Positions 9,378 to 18,834 of a DNA stretch of 64,000 nucleotides are shown piece after piece. Location of the stretch: positions 2,123,228-2,187,227 of the forward strand of contig NZ_CM011002.1 in the NCBI RefSeq assembly GCF_000158095.2, written 5' to 3'. Both the position numbers and the translations under genes were made by a program. Positions within the stretch are counted from its first letter, which is position 1, and each line of letters starts with the position of its first letter. The notes under the pieces were generated by a model. That model was not told the origin of the DNA. It searched no databases and was given only the letters and a program-made list of their open reading frames with translations. Source of the DNA: Roseibium alexandrii DFL-11. Its GTDB lineage: Bacteria > Pseudomonadota > Alphaproteobacteria > Rhizobiales > Stappiaceae.

Positions 9378-10079
9378 CTAAGTATCCGGTTTGCCGTGGC
9401 CTTCCGCTTCCATGAGGCGATAAAAGTCTTTGAGGGTCGTGCCCGGCTCCGGCCGGAACTTTTCGCCGGTGTCCTTTACGTCCGCCATGCGGTCCAGCCG
9501 GAACATTCGGAAATCATTGCGCAATTCGCACCAGGCCACAAGCGTCCAGACCTTGCCCCAAAACCACAGTCCCAGCGGGCGGAGCACACGGTCCGAGGTC
9601 TGCCCCTTGGCGTCCGAATAGGAAATCGACAGGCGCTTGCGGTTGTCTGCGGCAAGCTCCAGAAAATCGATCAAGGCGCGGACGTCCTCGGTCATTTCCG
9701 GGGCAAAGGCGTGGATTTCGATCTCGTTCTGGCGCACGCGCATCCGCTCCGGGATGACAGCGTCGATCTTGACCATGGCCTCCTCGGCGGCGCGGGCCAT
9801 GGCTGCCCCGCCCCAGGCCCGGATGATCCGGGCTCCGGCCAAAAGCGCTACAATTTCGTCGCGGGTGAACATGAGAGGTGGCAGATCATAGCCATCACGC
9901 AAAATATAACCGACCCCGGCCGCGCCCTCGATGGGCACGCCCGAGGCCTGAAGATCGGCGATATCGCGGTAGATGGTCCGCTCTGAGACTTCCAGCCATT
10001 CGGACAGCTGACGCGCCCGAACAAGGCGGCCGCCGCGCAGATACTGAACAATCTGAAACAGGCGGTCAGCGCGTCTCAT
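9378..10079 (-). CDS. YafY-type HTH/WYL-domain transcriptional regulator
   Basis: This 233-residue protein has an N-terminal winged helix of the HTH_11 type (RADRLFQIVQYLRGG, then SEWLEVSERTIYRDIADLQ). It continues into a WYL-like effector domain (SISYSDAKGQ through VLRPLGLWFWGKVWTLVAWC) and a C-terminal extension. Members respond to small ligands or nucleic acids and often regulate their own operon. It lies 12 bases after the VOC gene on the same strand, so the two form an operon. The palindrome at 10518-10543 upstream of that operon is a plausible operator. Confidence 0.88.
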   Translation of the reverse strand: MRRADRLFQIVQYLRGGRLVRARQLSEWLEVSERTIYRDIADLQASGVPIEGAAGVGYILRDGYDLPPLMFTRDEIVALLAGARIIRAWGGAAMARAAEEAMVKIDAVIPERMRVRQNEIEIHAFAPEMTEDVRALIDFLELAADNRKRLSISYSDAKGQTSDRVLRPLGLWFWGKVWTLVAWCELRNDFRMFRLDRMADVKDTGEKFRPEPGTTLKDFYRLMEAEGHGKPDT

Positions 10080-10091
10080 GCGGTTGCCGCC

Positions 10092-10472
10092 TTAGCTGTT
10101 GACGGCGAACATGCCGATGGAATTGCCGTCCGGATCAATGCCGTAGGCAAACCGGCCTGCCGGAATCGGGATCGGATCGGAAATGACCTCGCCGCCCGCC
10201 TTGGCAAACCGCTCCATGGTTTCTTCCAAAGTGTCCGGGCAGGCAATGTGGATGGTCGGACCTGTGCCCTTGTCAGCCGGCTTGCCCGGGTAAAGATGCC
10301 CTGCAACTCCGTTTTCTTCGCTGGTCGGGAACATGGCAAAGGGATTTGGCCCCATATCAGTGACAAGGTTCAATTCTGTCTGGAAGACGTTGTTGTAGAA
10401 GACAATCGCCTTGTCCAGATCAGAAACGGGAATTTCCATCCAGACATTGAAATGTTGCGGTTTGAAAGTCAT
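10092..10472 (-). CDS. VOC-family (glyoxalase/bleomycin-resistance type) protein
   Basis: This 126-residue protein consists of two beta-alpha-beta-beta-beta modules of the vicinal oxygen chelate fold. The first begins MEIPVSDLDKAIVFY and the second HIACPDTLEETMERF, and the ending YGIDPDGNSIGMF is typical of the family. A metal-ligand Glu is possible in the second module. These small VOC proteins bind or modify small reactive compounds; no substrate can be assigned. It is the first gene of a two-gene operon with the WYL regulator. Confidence 0.85.
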   Translation of the reverse strand: MTFKPQHFNVWMEIPVSDLDKAIVFYNNVFQTELNLVTDMGPNPFAMFPTSEENGVAGHLYPGKPADKGTGPTIHIACPDTLEETMERFAKAGGEVISDPIPIPAGRFAYGIDPDGNSIGMFAVNS

Positions 10473-10517
10473 CGGAATGCTCCTGAATTGCGTTTACAGG
10501 AAGCACCCTATCAGCCC

Positions 10518-10543
10518 CCTCCTGACAGCTTCCTGTCAGGAGG
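10518..10543. promoter_or_regulatory. Perfect 11-bp palindrome, probable operator of the VOC/WYL operon
   Basis: The arms CCTCCTGACAG and CTGTCAGGAGG are exact reverse complements separated by four bases (CTTC). The site lies 46-71 bases upstream of the VOC start codon, the expected place for a regulator-binding site. No run of T follows closely on either side, which argues against a simple terminator. Binding by the WYL regulator of the same operon is inference. Confidence 0.6.
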
Positions 10544-10622
10544 TTTCAGGAATTTTTGCTCATCTCATGGAAGACCACGACCCGAAAATCGCTGAGGTTG
10601 TCAAAAATCGCTTAGAGCATCT

Positions 10623-11513
10623 TCAAAGACTGCTCAGGTTTTCCTTGAGCCATAGAAAAATCGCGCCGCGGCGTTGCCAGAGCCACACTAGAATGGCGCT
10701 GAGACTGGGGATACCGGTCAGAATCAAAGCCGCTAGGGCTCCGGACAGATCTTCCAGAAGTAGCCCGCTGCCGGTGAGAAGTGTCAGGATACCGACAAGG
10801 CCGGTGCCGTTTCGAAGGGAAATGGATCGTGCCAAAGCAGAACGCGTCGCAGGCCCGGGGATGCCATCAACGGCAAGAGGCGGATACGCCTTTTGAAAGT
10901 CTTTGACCGCTGCCTTGGTCTGAGCCCCAAAAAACCCGTCGATTGGCCCCGGATCAAAGCCGAGCATTTTCAAGGAGCGCTGCAGCTCCATGATATCGCT
11001 GCCGGGGGCTGGCGGTGCTGCGGCAGCCGAAAGACCATAGTCGCCGTGTTCCAGGAGCCGGGCTTCCGCCGTCCGGCGTTTGACCAGTCCCTTCAACCGC
11101 TGACCGCCGGCCGTCAGGCCCGTTTGCGCCAGAAGGCGGGCGGCCTCAGAGACCTTGCCCATTTTCAATTGCTGCGCCCAGCGCCAGGAGAGCGCCCGGC
11201 TGCCGAGATTGTAGACCACCGAGACACAGGCATCGAACTGGGTTTGCGGCAGGCCGGGAAGATCTTGTCGCACGGGCGGTGCATATTCCTCGTCCAGAAG
11301 TGTCAGCAGCAGCTTGTTGGCCTGATCACGCGAGATCCTGTCCCCGACCGCTAGCCCGCGGCCATGACGCTTGCGCCACCACCCGGCAAAGATCCGGCTG
11401 CGCATGGTGAAGCCATATCCAATGGTGACCACACCGGCGGGATCCAGATACCCCCGCGAAACATAGCCCTCATGTGCCGCCAGAAAGGCGAGCCCCTGAT
11501 CGCTGACTTTCAT
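10623..11513 (-). CDS. GH24-type lysozyme with peptidoglycan-binding domain and membrane tail
   Basis: This 296-residue protein starts with a T4/P22-type lysozyme domain: catalytic Glu in AHEGYVSRGYLDPAG and the following TIGYGFT, then QFDACVSVVYNLGS. A peptidoglycan-binding_1 domain follows at about residues 170-230 (LQRSLKMLGFDPGPIDGFFG). The C-terminus holds one or two hydrophobic segments (LVGILTLLTGSGLLL, LAALILTGIPSLSAILVW). It cleaves the peptidoglycan glycan strand. Its position after g15 and the DUF2793 gene suggests it serves release or entry of GTA particles. A membrane-anchored endolysin is consistent with the C-terminal segments. Confidence 0.85.
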   Translation of the reverse strand: MKVSDQGLAFLAAHEGYVSRGYLDPAGVVTIGYGFTMRSRIFAGWWRKRHGRGLAVGDRISRDQANKLLLTLLDEEYAPPVRQDLPGLPQTQFDACVSVVYNLGSRALSWRWAQQLKMGKVSEAARLLAQTGLTAGGQRLKGLVKRRTAEARLLEHGDYGLSAAAAPPAPGSDIMELQRSLKMLGFDPGPIDGFFGAQTKAAVKDFQKAYPPLAVDGIPGPATRSALARSISLRNGTGLVGILTLLTGSGLLLEDLSGALAALILTGIPSLSAILVWLWQRRGAIFLWLKENLSSL

Positions 11514-11573
11514 GCGTTTCTCCCGGATTGGATGTTCAAGTCAAAGACGCGGTGATGTGTTTGCTGTGATCGC

Positions 11574-12299
11574 TCACGCTACAGGCGCAACGGGAAAGAA
11601 GCAGTGCACGGCAAGCCGCACAGTTCCGCCGGAAAAACCGCCGCCGTTCGCCGTAAGCCGGACAGCGGTATCGGCGTAAAACGCCGTTGGTCCGATAACG
11701 CCAAGATTGCTGCTGCCCGCAGCAATCCCTAAGGACCCGCCGAACTTGGACGACTCGCCTGATAATCCGCAGTCGTAGGACGATGCCCCGGTGACTGCGG
11801 TCACTGTGCGGGTGGAGACGCAAAAGACAACTGCCCGACTCGGGATGATCAGGCTCGTCTCGGCAAAGGCCCCGGACAGCGCGGACAGCTCTGCCTCGAT
11901 CACCCGGTGTTCGCTTCGCGCCCCGAAGCCACCGCGCGCCAGAATGCGCGTTTCGGAGAGCGGACCATCCATCTCCCGCCAAGTCCCGGCGAGGAACTTC
12001 AGGTCCAGCGCCTCCGTCAGCACATGGATGGTGAGTCCGTCAAAGGGCGCATGAAACGCCCAGGCCCCATTGCGCCACTCGGCCAGCTCCCCGTCCCGGC
12101 CCGCCCAGTCTCCCGTGGCGCCCGGGGCTACAAGAAAGAGGTCCCCCTCATTGGCGGCAGGCGGCGCAGTCAGATCACGGGACTGCACCACCGGATGGCT
12201 GAGGGCATCGAGCGTCAGGAGCGCTTCATTGTGGGTGACATGCTTCTGAGCCTGGGCGGCCGCCAGAAGCGGGAGGGCAAGACGTAAGGTCTCAGACAT
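11574..12299 (-). CDS. DUF2793 protein, GTA tail-tip/fibre type
   Basis: This 241-residue protein begins with the hallmark of DUF2793 (LALPLLAAAQAQKHVTHNEAL) followed by a block typical of the family (DLFLVAPGATGDWAG, LAEWRNGAWAFHAP). The C-terminal half is Gly/Ser rich and ends FFPVAPVA. DUF2793 proteins accompany GTA g15 and are thought to be fibre or spike proteins. I chose the ATG at 12299, which overlaps the end of g15 by eight bases and has AAAGG upstream; a start at 12320 is possible. Confidence 0.75.
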   Translation of the reverse strand: MSETLRLALPLLAAAQAQKHVTHNEALLTLDALSHPVVQSRDLTAPPAANEGDLFLVAPGATGDWAGRDGELAEWRNGAWAFHAPFDGLTIHVLTEALDLKFLAGTWREMDGPLSETRILARGGFGARSEHRVIEAELSALSGAFAETSLIIPSRAVVFCVSTRTVTAVTGASSYDCGLSGESSKFGGSLGIAAGSSNLGVIGPTAFYADTAVRLTANGGGFSGGTVRLAVHCFFPVAPVA

Positions 12300-15200
12300 G
12301 ACGGACAGCCTTTCGCTCATAACCGCGCCCGGTGCGTTGGGAGAGCTGGGCAACGGCAAAATGGATTTCACCGAGCGTTCCGCCAAAGTCGGCAAGTTCC
12401 TCGGCGTTTGGATAAAGGACGGTCGGGCTGCCGGAGGTCAGCGTGCACAGAACCGCCCCCTGCTCTGTCAGGATGTCGATCGCGTAGGATTCAAATTCCT
12501 CGCCGAGCGGCACTTCGGACTGCTCCCAGCTGAGCCCGCTGCCCCGCGTCTGGCGGATCCAGGTGAGCACAATCCCCGCCCCTGTCCGCCGGGCCTTGAG
12601 GTGAACCGGGGCCAAGGGCCTGGCGGCGCGCTGCGCGCTCGCGTGGCTCACTGCCACCGCAGCCGAATCGCCTAGTGCCCGCCCCTCCGGCACGAAGCGG
12701 TAGTTGAGGATGAGGCCGGATTGATCGCTGGAGATTGGCACCAGCGGTGTCCTGTCTTCTGCGAGCAGCACCAAATCGGCACCCAAAGCAGCCCCGGTCA
12801 CCATATCGGCTTCCGTCCCCCGTTGCCCCCGCAATAAAAAGCTGAGCCTGTAGGTCTTCGGCCCGGTCAGCTCGGCGGTGGCAAATTGCAGGATCTCCCA
12901 GCCTCCGGACTGACAGCGCACGGCCATCGCGTTCGCACCCGCCAGGACTTGCCTCTCGCTCCGGCTTTGCAGCTGGCCGTCAAGGAGCGTGACCTCCAGA
13001 GTGTTTGCGCGGTCAAACACCCACATCGGCCCGGTGCCAACGGCGCGGCCAGGGTTCCGATACTTGCAGGCGCGGGAATGCTCATCACAGCTGCAAAACC
13101 GGCCTCCGAGGCGCTACGCATCACCGTCAGTCCGCCCGGCCAGGGTTTGGAGTAGGCCGCAAGGCGCACGGCATCGTCAGGATCGCTGGCCGTGAGTTTT
13201 GGCAAGTCCAGAAACACGACATAAGGCGGGCTCAAGTCGGAATTCTGGTAGCCGCCGCCGGGGGCATCCGGACCGCCTGCTGCCGGGGACAGCTCCGCCG
13301 TCATCCGAACCGCCTCGATCCGGCGGATCCCGGTATCTTCAATGGAGGTCACGCGCACGGTGAGCGGCGGGTCAAATGTGGCGGCCGGCGTGCCGCTCAA
13401 GGCAATGACGTCGCCCGGCTCCAGATCAATCCGGTCAGGACCAACGGCAAACGACAGCCTTTCGCGTTCCGACCAGATCCGGTGAAGACGACGGTCTGCC
13501 GCTATGCTCAAGGGTTCGGGCATGGAGCATGCCGGCAGGATCTGCGTTTCCACCTGGCGGCTGCCGCCCTCCAGTCTGCGGGAGGCGGAGACCCGGCGGC
13601 GGAAATCGCTGACCGGATCATCTGCCCCGAAGCGGACTTCAGCGGAGAGTTCGCTCGCCTGTGCCCGTGTCCGCGAAAGCAGACTGTCCTCCGCCCCCGG
13701 ATCGGCAAGGCCGTCCGCGTCAAGGGAGGTCACCGCTTCCGGCAGAACCGTCGAAAGCTCGATATGCGTGCCCCGGTCCGAGGCTTGACCTGAGAACGCT
13801 GTCAGCACGGGCTCCAGTACATCGCGGGCGCTGACAGGGCCGCTCAAGGTGTATCCATCGAGACCACCCGCAAGACCGAAGACCTTTACATCCTCGTCCG
13901 AGATCCCGTAGTCGGCGAGCATCGCCTTGCACAGGCCTTGAATGGAGATGCCGCCGAGCCGGCCCGACAACCAGTGCCCGAGCCGCCAGTTGCCCCCATC
14001 GGCCCAGACCTTGGAGAACATCGGAAAGGCCGGAAACGGGCGCGCGTCCCAGGTCCAGAGATAGATCCCGTCCGGATCCACCATCGGCCCGCCATAGACT
14101 TGAGACACGGGATTGTCGCCCGCATCAAATTCCGGATGGCTGTTCGACCACCAGCTGAGCGAGGCTTCGAGCGCCCGGCGCTGGCTGACATCATCGCGAA
14201 AGCCGCGCGAAAAGTACGGAAACGCACTTTCCGATGACTTCGGGTCGACGAAAACATTCGGCTGGTTGGCGCTCCGGTCGATGGCCGGAAAGCCAAGCTC
14301 GGTGAACCGGACAGGCTTGGATTGCGGCACCCAGCCGGTCGGGGCCGCGTCCTCAACTCCGCCAACCCGCTCGTAATGCAGATTTTGCCAAAAGCTCCAG
14401 ATGTCCTTTGTGCGGTAGACCCAGGCCTTGTTGTAGGCCCCGTCCGTGATGGCGGTGCGGGTGCCTGTGGCCCGGTCCGCGCTGCTGGCATAGTACCAGT
14501 CGTAATATTCCCCGCCCTTGATGCCGCCGCGCAGGTTCGCGAGGTCATAGCCGCTGAAGCCACCGTCCGGATCGCCGTCGTCGCGCAGATCACTCAAGGG
14601 CAGATAGTTGTCGATGCCGATATAGTCGATCTCCGGCGACGCCCAGACCGTATCGAGCGGAAAGCGCAGTTCGGTATCAGAGACCTGATGCGCGCCATAT
14701 TCGGACCAGTCCGCCGCATAGGAGATTTTGACGTCGCTGCCGACAAGCGCCCGGACATCTGACGCAAGCAAGCGCAGCTGATCCGCAAACGGATAACTGC
14801 CGCCACCGGCATGCGCGCGCGACAGGCCACGCATTTCCGTACCGACCAGAACGCTTTCCACCCCGCCTGCCGCCTTGGCGAGCGCCGCGCAATGCAGGAT
14901 ATGCCGGCGGAACGACCATTCATCCGGCCCGGAATAGGTGACAGTGCCGCTGCTGACGGAAAAATGCGCCGCCGAGGCCGTCCCGACGAAACTTGCAACA
15001 TCCGCCGCAACCGGGCCCACCTGAACGATGCGTCCCCGCCATGGGTAAGGTGCCTGCTCGGCGCTACCATAAGGGTCCGGCAAACCGTTGCCCGGTGGCA
15101 CGTCCATCATGATGAACGGATAAAGCAGGACCTCCAGACCGTGCGCCTTCAGATCCTGAATGGCCGCAATCACGCTGCTGTCGGACGGCGTGCCGCCATA

Positions 15201-16178
15201 GGCAGGCCGTCCGTCTATGCGTGACACCTCGTCGGCCTCGTCCCGTTCAAGACCTGCAACACGCCAGACATCGCCGACTGTGACCGTGCCATTGGCTTCC
15301 ACCTTCGGCCGGATAGTGCACGTCCCGGCGCGCAGATCATCCCCGAACCAGGCGACAACCAGCGCAACGCGCTTGAGATTGGGGCACAGCGCCAGCAGTT
15401 CCTCGATGGACTCGGCCCAGTCAGAGGTGCTCGCGACCATATGGCGGTTGATGGGCCGTTGTTCGCCGGGACCCAGCACCTCGGACACCACACCCGGCGC
15501 ATACGCAAATTCCCCCGCGCCTGGAATGATCGTGATCGCCCGGACCTGGGTTTCCAGCGGCTCGACCGGGCGGATCACCTCAAAACTCAATTGCGGCAAG
15601 CGGTTGCCGAAGGGCTCCAGATCCAGCCGTTCAAAGACGACATAGGCCGTGCCCCGGTAGGCGGGCGCCGTGTCCTGAAGTGCGGCAATCAGCGGATCGG
15701 GCATCTGATCATCCGACCCGTAATAGACCCGGAAGGTGATTTGCCGTGTGTCCAGCTCCTTGCCGTCCGCCCAGATCCGGCCGACCCGGGCGATTTTTCC
15801 TTCGCTCAGGCCCACGGCGAAATTGGCAAAATAACTGTAGGTGGTGACGGTCGCGGTGCTGCGGCTCCCGCCCGCCTTGCCGCCCTGCTCTTCCGTGGTG
15901 ACAACTTCCTCAAAGTTGGTCGCCCAGATCAGCTGCCCTGCAAGGCGCACCCGGCCATAAACCTTCGGGATGGAAGCACCCTCGCTGGACGATTGCACGG
16001 ACAGATCCGCCAGGCGGCTGCCTTCAATGTCCCGTGAGGCCCCTCCGCCGAACAGAGACTGGTCGATCAGATTCCCGGCAAGCGAGCCTGCCGCCTTGCC
16101 GATCACCCCGCCAAATCCGCCCAGACCAAAGGCGGCCCCGGCGGCCTTTCCGGCAGCTGCAAGCACGAGCGTTGCCAT
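12292..16178 (-). pseudogene. GTA g15 host-specificity/tail hub protein, broken by a one-base frameshift
   Basis: The frame opening at 16178 encodes about 1,050 residues of the g15 hub. These include a TIM-barrel-like region (VLVGTEMRGLSRAHA, KISYAADWSEYGAHQ, YIGIDNYLPLSDLRDD) and a phage-tail hub region (IELSTVLPEAVTSLD). Near 13030 it enters an out-of-frame tail and stops at 12867. The true C-terminus continues in another frame from MWVFDRANTLEVTLLDGQ (13026) to 12292. Restoring one base in the GGGCC tract gives a single 1,295-residue protein, close to the family length. The lesion is a genuine frameshift or a base missed in the assembly. The start overlaps the g14 stop (16178). Confidence 0.88.
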
Positions 16179-16654
16179 TAGTCATGTACCTCCGGGAAAG
16201 TGAAACTTGCTGCGATCCGCCGTTGCCAGCTTGGCACCAGCGGGCTTTCGATCACCCCCACCCGCTCATAGGCATGGATGAGACGGGGGGCGGCTTGAAG
16301 CGGTGCACTCAGGATGCCGACATGTTTGGCCGGCATGCCGTCCCGCCAGCGGAACACAAGAACGTCGCCGGGCTTTGCTGCCTCCAGCGCGATCTCCAAA
16401 AGCCAGCGCCGTCCGGCCTCAAGCAGCGTTTCGCGCCCGCCGGTCTCCGCCCAGTCCGCCGAATAGGGCGGCATCGCCTGTGGCTCGTCCCCATGAAGCG
16501 CGCGCCAGATGCCGCGCAGGAGACCCAGACAATCGCTGCCCGCCCCCCGGCAACTTGACTGATGGCGGTAGGGCGTGCCGATCCAGCGGCGCGCCTCAGC
16601 GAGCACCGCCTTCCTGCGCGTTTCGTCCCGGTCACTCGACACGGGCACTGCCAT
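16178..16654 (-). CDS. GTA g14 NlpC/P60-family cell-wall peptidase
   Basis: This 158-residue protein has the NlpC/P60 fold. The catalytic Cys is in CRGAGSDCLGLLRG and the His in MPAKHVGILSA, preceded by the usual helix AEARRWIGTPYRHQ. In RcGTA the equivalent protein is a tail-associated peptidase thought to open the recipient cell wall. It overlaps g13 by 23 bases and abuts g15. The reading frame and active-site residues look intact. Confidence 0.92.
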   Translation of the reverse strand: MAVPVSSDRDETRRKAVLAEARRWIGTPYRHQSSCRGAGSDCLGLLRGIWRALHGDEPQAMPPYSADWAETGGRETLLEAGRRWLLEIALEAAKPGDVLVFRWRDGMPAKHVGILSAPLQAAPRLIHAYERVGVIESPLVPSWQRRIAASFTFPEVHD

Positions 16655-17522
16655 CGTTGAGCCCCGTGTTCCGGCTTGGATGGGACAAGGCGAAATCGCT
16701 CCCGGGCATATGAGGAAATCCCTGATAGTTCAGATGATTGGAAAATTTCGCCCGGCAGGTTTCCAGGTCCTTGGAACAACCCGCACGGACCTCGATTTCC
16801 GTTCCGGGCGAAAGCGCTTCGGGGGCAGGCTGAAACAGGGACAAAACAGACACGGCACCTTCCTGCCGGTGACTGGCAACCTCCGATGCAAATCCGGCAA
16901 GCGGCCCGGTCAGGACCTTGACCCGGCCCCGGCTGAACCAGCCATTTGCATAGACCTCCAGCCCGGTGATGCGAAGCCATTCGCGTTGGGCAACTGTCAC
17001 CGTGGCCGTTGCCTGATAGGCCGGGTTGGTCATATCGACCTTGCACCGGCTGTCGCCAAGATCCGCATCGCAGATCCGGGCGAACACCCGCCCCTGCCGG
17101 CTTTCCAGCAGATGCGCCAGTCCCCGGAGCTCCGCCCGGAACACCGACCCTGCACGGCCAACCTCGCCGATGCGGGCGCGCCTCAGCAGAACATGATCCT
17201 ATGACGCCTGCCAGTTGACCAGAAAGACCCGAACGTCCGCATTGTCCCAAAGTCCGGCTTCCAGATCCGTCTCCAAAAGCGCCGAGCTTTCCAGCGTTCC
17301 GGAGACATCCCCGCCCCCGGTGGCAAACTCTGGCCCATCGATCATCGCCGATGGTGAAAGGCCATTTTGCGGTTGGCAAACAACCCCTTCCACGCTCAAG
17401 GCCCGGTCGTGATCGGTAAACCCGAGCCGGACGCCATCTGCGCGCGTAACGATCCAGCAGGTCGCAAGAGTGGTGATCCGGCCCGCAAGATGCGCGGCCA
17501 GATTCTGTGGCAGAGTTTTCAT
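16632..17522 (-). pseudogene. GTA g13 (DUF2163) tail protein interrupted by an in-frame TAG codon
   Basis: The frame from ATG 17522 to 16632 encodes a 296-residue DUF2163 protein, the normal family length. It starts MKTLPQNLAAHLAGRITTLA and ends in a Cys-containing block (GCSKDLETCRAKFSNHLNYQGFPHM in parts). A single TAG at 17199-17201 falls after VFLVNWQAS, in the middle. Translation resumes in the same frame with DHVLLRRARIGEVGRAG, which matches the family. No bases are gained or lost, so this is a point nonsense mutation, an assembly error, or amber readthrough. The Cys-rich half is thought to bind an iron-sulfur cluster in RcGTA. It would not be made without readthrough or internal initiation. 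Confidence 0.88.
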
Positions 17523-17823
17523 GTCAGATCCGTGACTACCGTTGATCATTTTGTGGAGCAAACGCAACTAATGCGCTTGAAACAACAAGTATTTCTCGAA
17601 CTAAACCACATGTTCACACTGATTAATATAGACTTCACAATTTATTTTCATGTTGAATTCAAATAAAATCAAATAAATACACAAGTATACGTTTTAAATT
17701 CTACGGAACCACTACGGTTCCGCAGCCGAAATTTTTCTAGACCGCACCAAATCATCAGGATATTTACCAACAAGATCACCTACTCCTGACGGATAATAGG
17801 ATCGGGCAAAACTGTGCGGGCAC
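17523..17823. other. AT-rich 300-bp spacer between GTA g13 and g12
   Basis: This stretch is strikingly AT-rich compared with the surrounding high-GC cluster, especially 17570-17700, and no gene is visible in it. In RcGTA-type clusters g12 and g13 are normally almost contiguous. The spacer carries a hairpin at 17704-17722. It may be a small insertion, a remnant of a deleted element, or an added promoter or terminator. I see no terminal repeats that would identify an insertion sequence. Confidence 0.6.
17704..17722. other. Hairpin (7-bp stem) in the g12-g13 spacer
   Basis: The arms CGGAACC and GGTTCCG are exact reverse complements around a five-base loop. A short T run (ATTTTT) follows about ten bases later on the plus strand. 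It could be a weak terminator or a protein-binding site. It lies downstream of g12 on the minus strand. Confidence 0.4.
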
Positions 17824-18459
17824 TCACATCCGGATCTCGACCAAAGGGATCGAGGGAATGTCGCCGGCTTCAAAATGGGTCAGACTGAGGTCCAGGCGGT
17901 CGGTGTCGAACCGGACAGGAACGTCGAACAGGAAACCGGCTGTGACGGAATTCCCTACGGACGGCGCGGCGGAAAACACGATGTCTCCCGTCGACGAATC
18001 GACCTCAAAGTCTGTCCCGGCGGTCTGTTCTGCTCCGGCCACGGCTACCCGCACACTGCTTGCCACCGGCAATCGGATGGCCCGGCGATAGGCCAGATCA
18101 CCGCTCCCGTAGGTCTTGATTAGCGGAAACCGGACCGTGCTGCCGTCTCCGTCCCCCAGTGATTGGTCCACGGGCTGAGGCGGGTTGCCCGCCATTGAAC
18201 TCGCATGATCAAAAGGATCGCGCAGGCGGAAGCCGTAAAGCCGGCCGCACGCTTTCTCAAACAACGCGAGCACAGCCCTCAAGTCTTCAAGCGACCGGAC
18301 TCCGGTTGCCGCATCATAACGGCGGCGGCTGTCAGCCCAGCGCGCATTGCGGGTCTCGTAGCCGGTCGCCAGCGGAACAATTTCGGTCCGCCGCTCGGGT
18401 CCACCGAGTGCTCCAAAGGCGATACTTCCCGGAAAACTCTCATTCAGAAAGGCGTCCAT
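17824..18459 (-). CDS. GTA g12 distal tail protein (DUF2460)
   Basis: This 211-residue protein matches DUF2460, the distal tail protein of RcGTA-type particles. The opening is characteristic (FPGSIAFGALGGPERRTEIV), followed by YETRNARWADSRRRYDAATG, and the C-terminus has FDVPVRFDTDRLDLSLTHFE. It should form the ring that joins the tail tube to the baseplate hub made by g13 and g15. The frame is intact. The YdcH-like gene on the opposite strand separates it from g11, and the AT-rich spacer separates it from g13. Confidence 0.92.
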   Translation of the reverse strand: MDAFLNESFPGSIAFGALGGPERRTEIVPLATGYETRNARWADSRRRYDAATGVRSLEDLRAVLALFEKACGRLYGFRLRDPFDHASSMAGNPPQPVDQSLGDGDGSTVRFPLIKTYGSGDLAYRRAIRLPVASSVRVAVAGAEQTAGTDFEVDSSTGDIVFSAAPSVGNSVTAGFLFDVPVRFDTDRLDLSLTHFEAGDIPSIPLVEIRM

Positions 18460-18557
18460 GAAAATCTCCGTCGCAAATTGGACTTTGATTGATCTGTCTC
18501 AAGGTGTTTGGAAACTGGCGGCGGCACCTTGGGGGCCTCTAAAGGAGGCAAAATAGA

Positions 18558-18812
18558 ATGAGTCACGTTCCTCACGAACTGCATGAAGAATTCCCGGACG
18601 CGGCAGACGCGCTCCACACATTGAAGACCACCGATGCCCATTTCGCCCGTCTGGCCGAAGAGTATCACACCATCAACCGCGAAGTGCACCGCATCGAAAC
18701 CGATGTGACACCTGCATCCGATGAAGTTCTTGAAGACCTGAAGAAGAAGCGTCTTCACCTGAAAGACCAGATTGCCGCCATGCTTGCGGCTGCGGCAAAC
18801 GCCGGTTCCTGA
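18558..18812 (+). CDS. YdcH-family DUF465 small coiled-coil protein
   Basis: This 84-residue protein is a typical DUF465/YdcH member: HVPHELHEEFPDAADALHTL, then FARLAEEYHTINREVHRIE and a charged helix KKKRLHLKDQIAAML. The upstream region has a strong ribosome-binding site (AAAGGAGG). It lies on the opposite strand inside the GTA cluster, between g11 and g12, a position also seen for such small genes in other alphaproteobacteria. The function is unknown; a short helical regulatory or structural protein is likely. Confidence 0.88.
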   Translation: MSHVPHELHEEFPDAADALHTLKTTDAHFARLAEEYHTINREVHRIETDVTPASDEVLEDLKKKRLHLKDQIAAMLAAAANAGS

Positions 18813-18834
18813 GCCCCTCCTTTTCAGGCCGGTG

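Noticed and set aside
12867..13026. C-terminal tail of the long g15 frame read as genuine sequence
   Set aside because: The residues are Cys/Arg-rich and unlike the family, while another frame over the same bases continues the family sequence.
16309..17379. Long open frame opposite in phase to g13 and g14
   Set aside because: It is Gly/Arg/Cys-rich with no domain and is a shadow in GC-rich DNA; the g13 and g14 frames carry clear family motifs.
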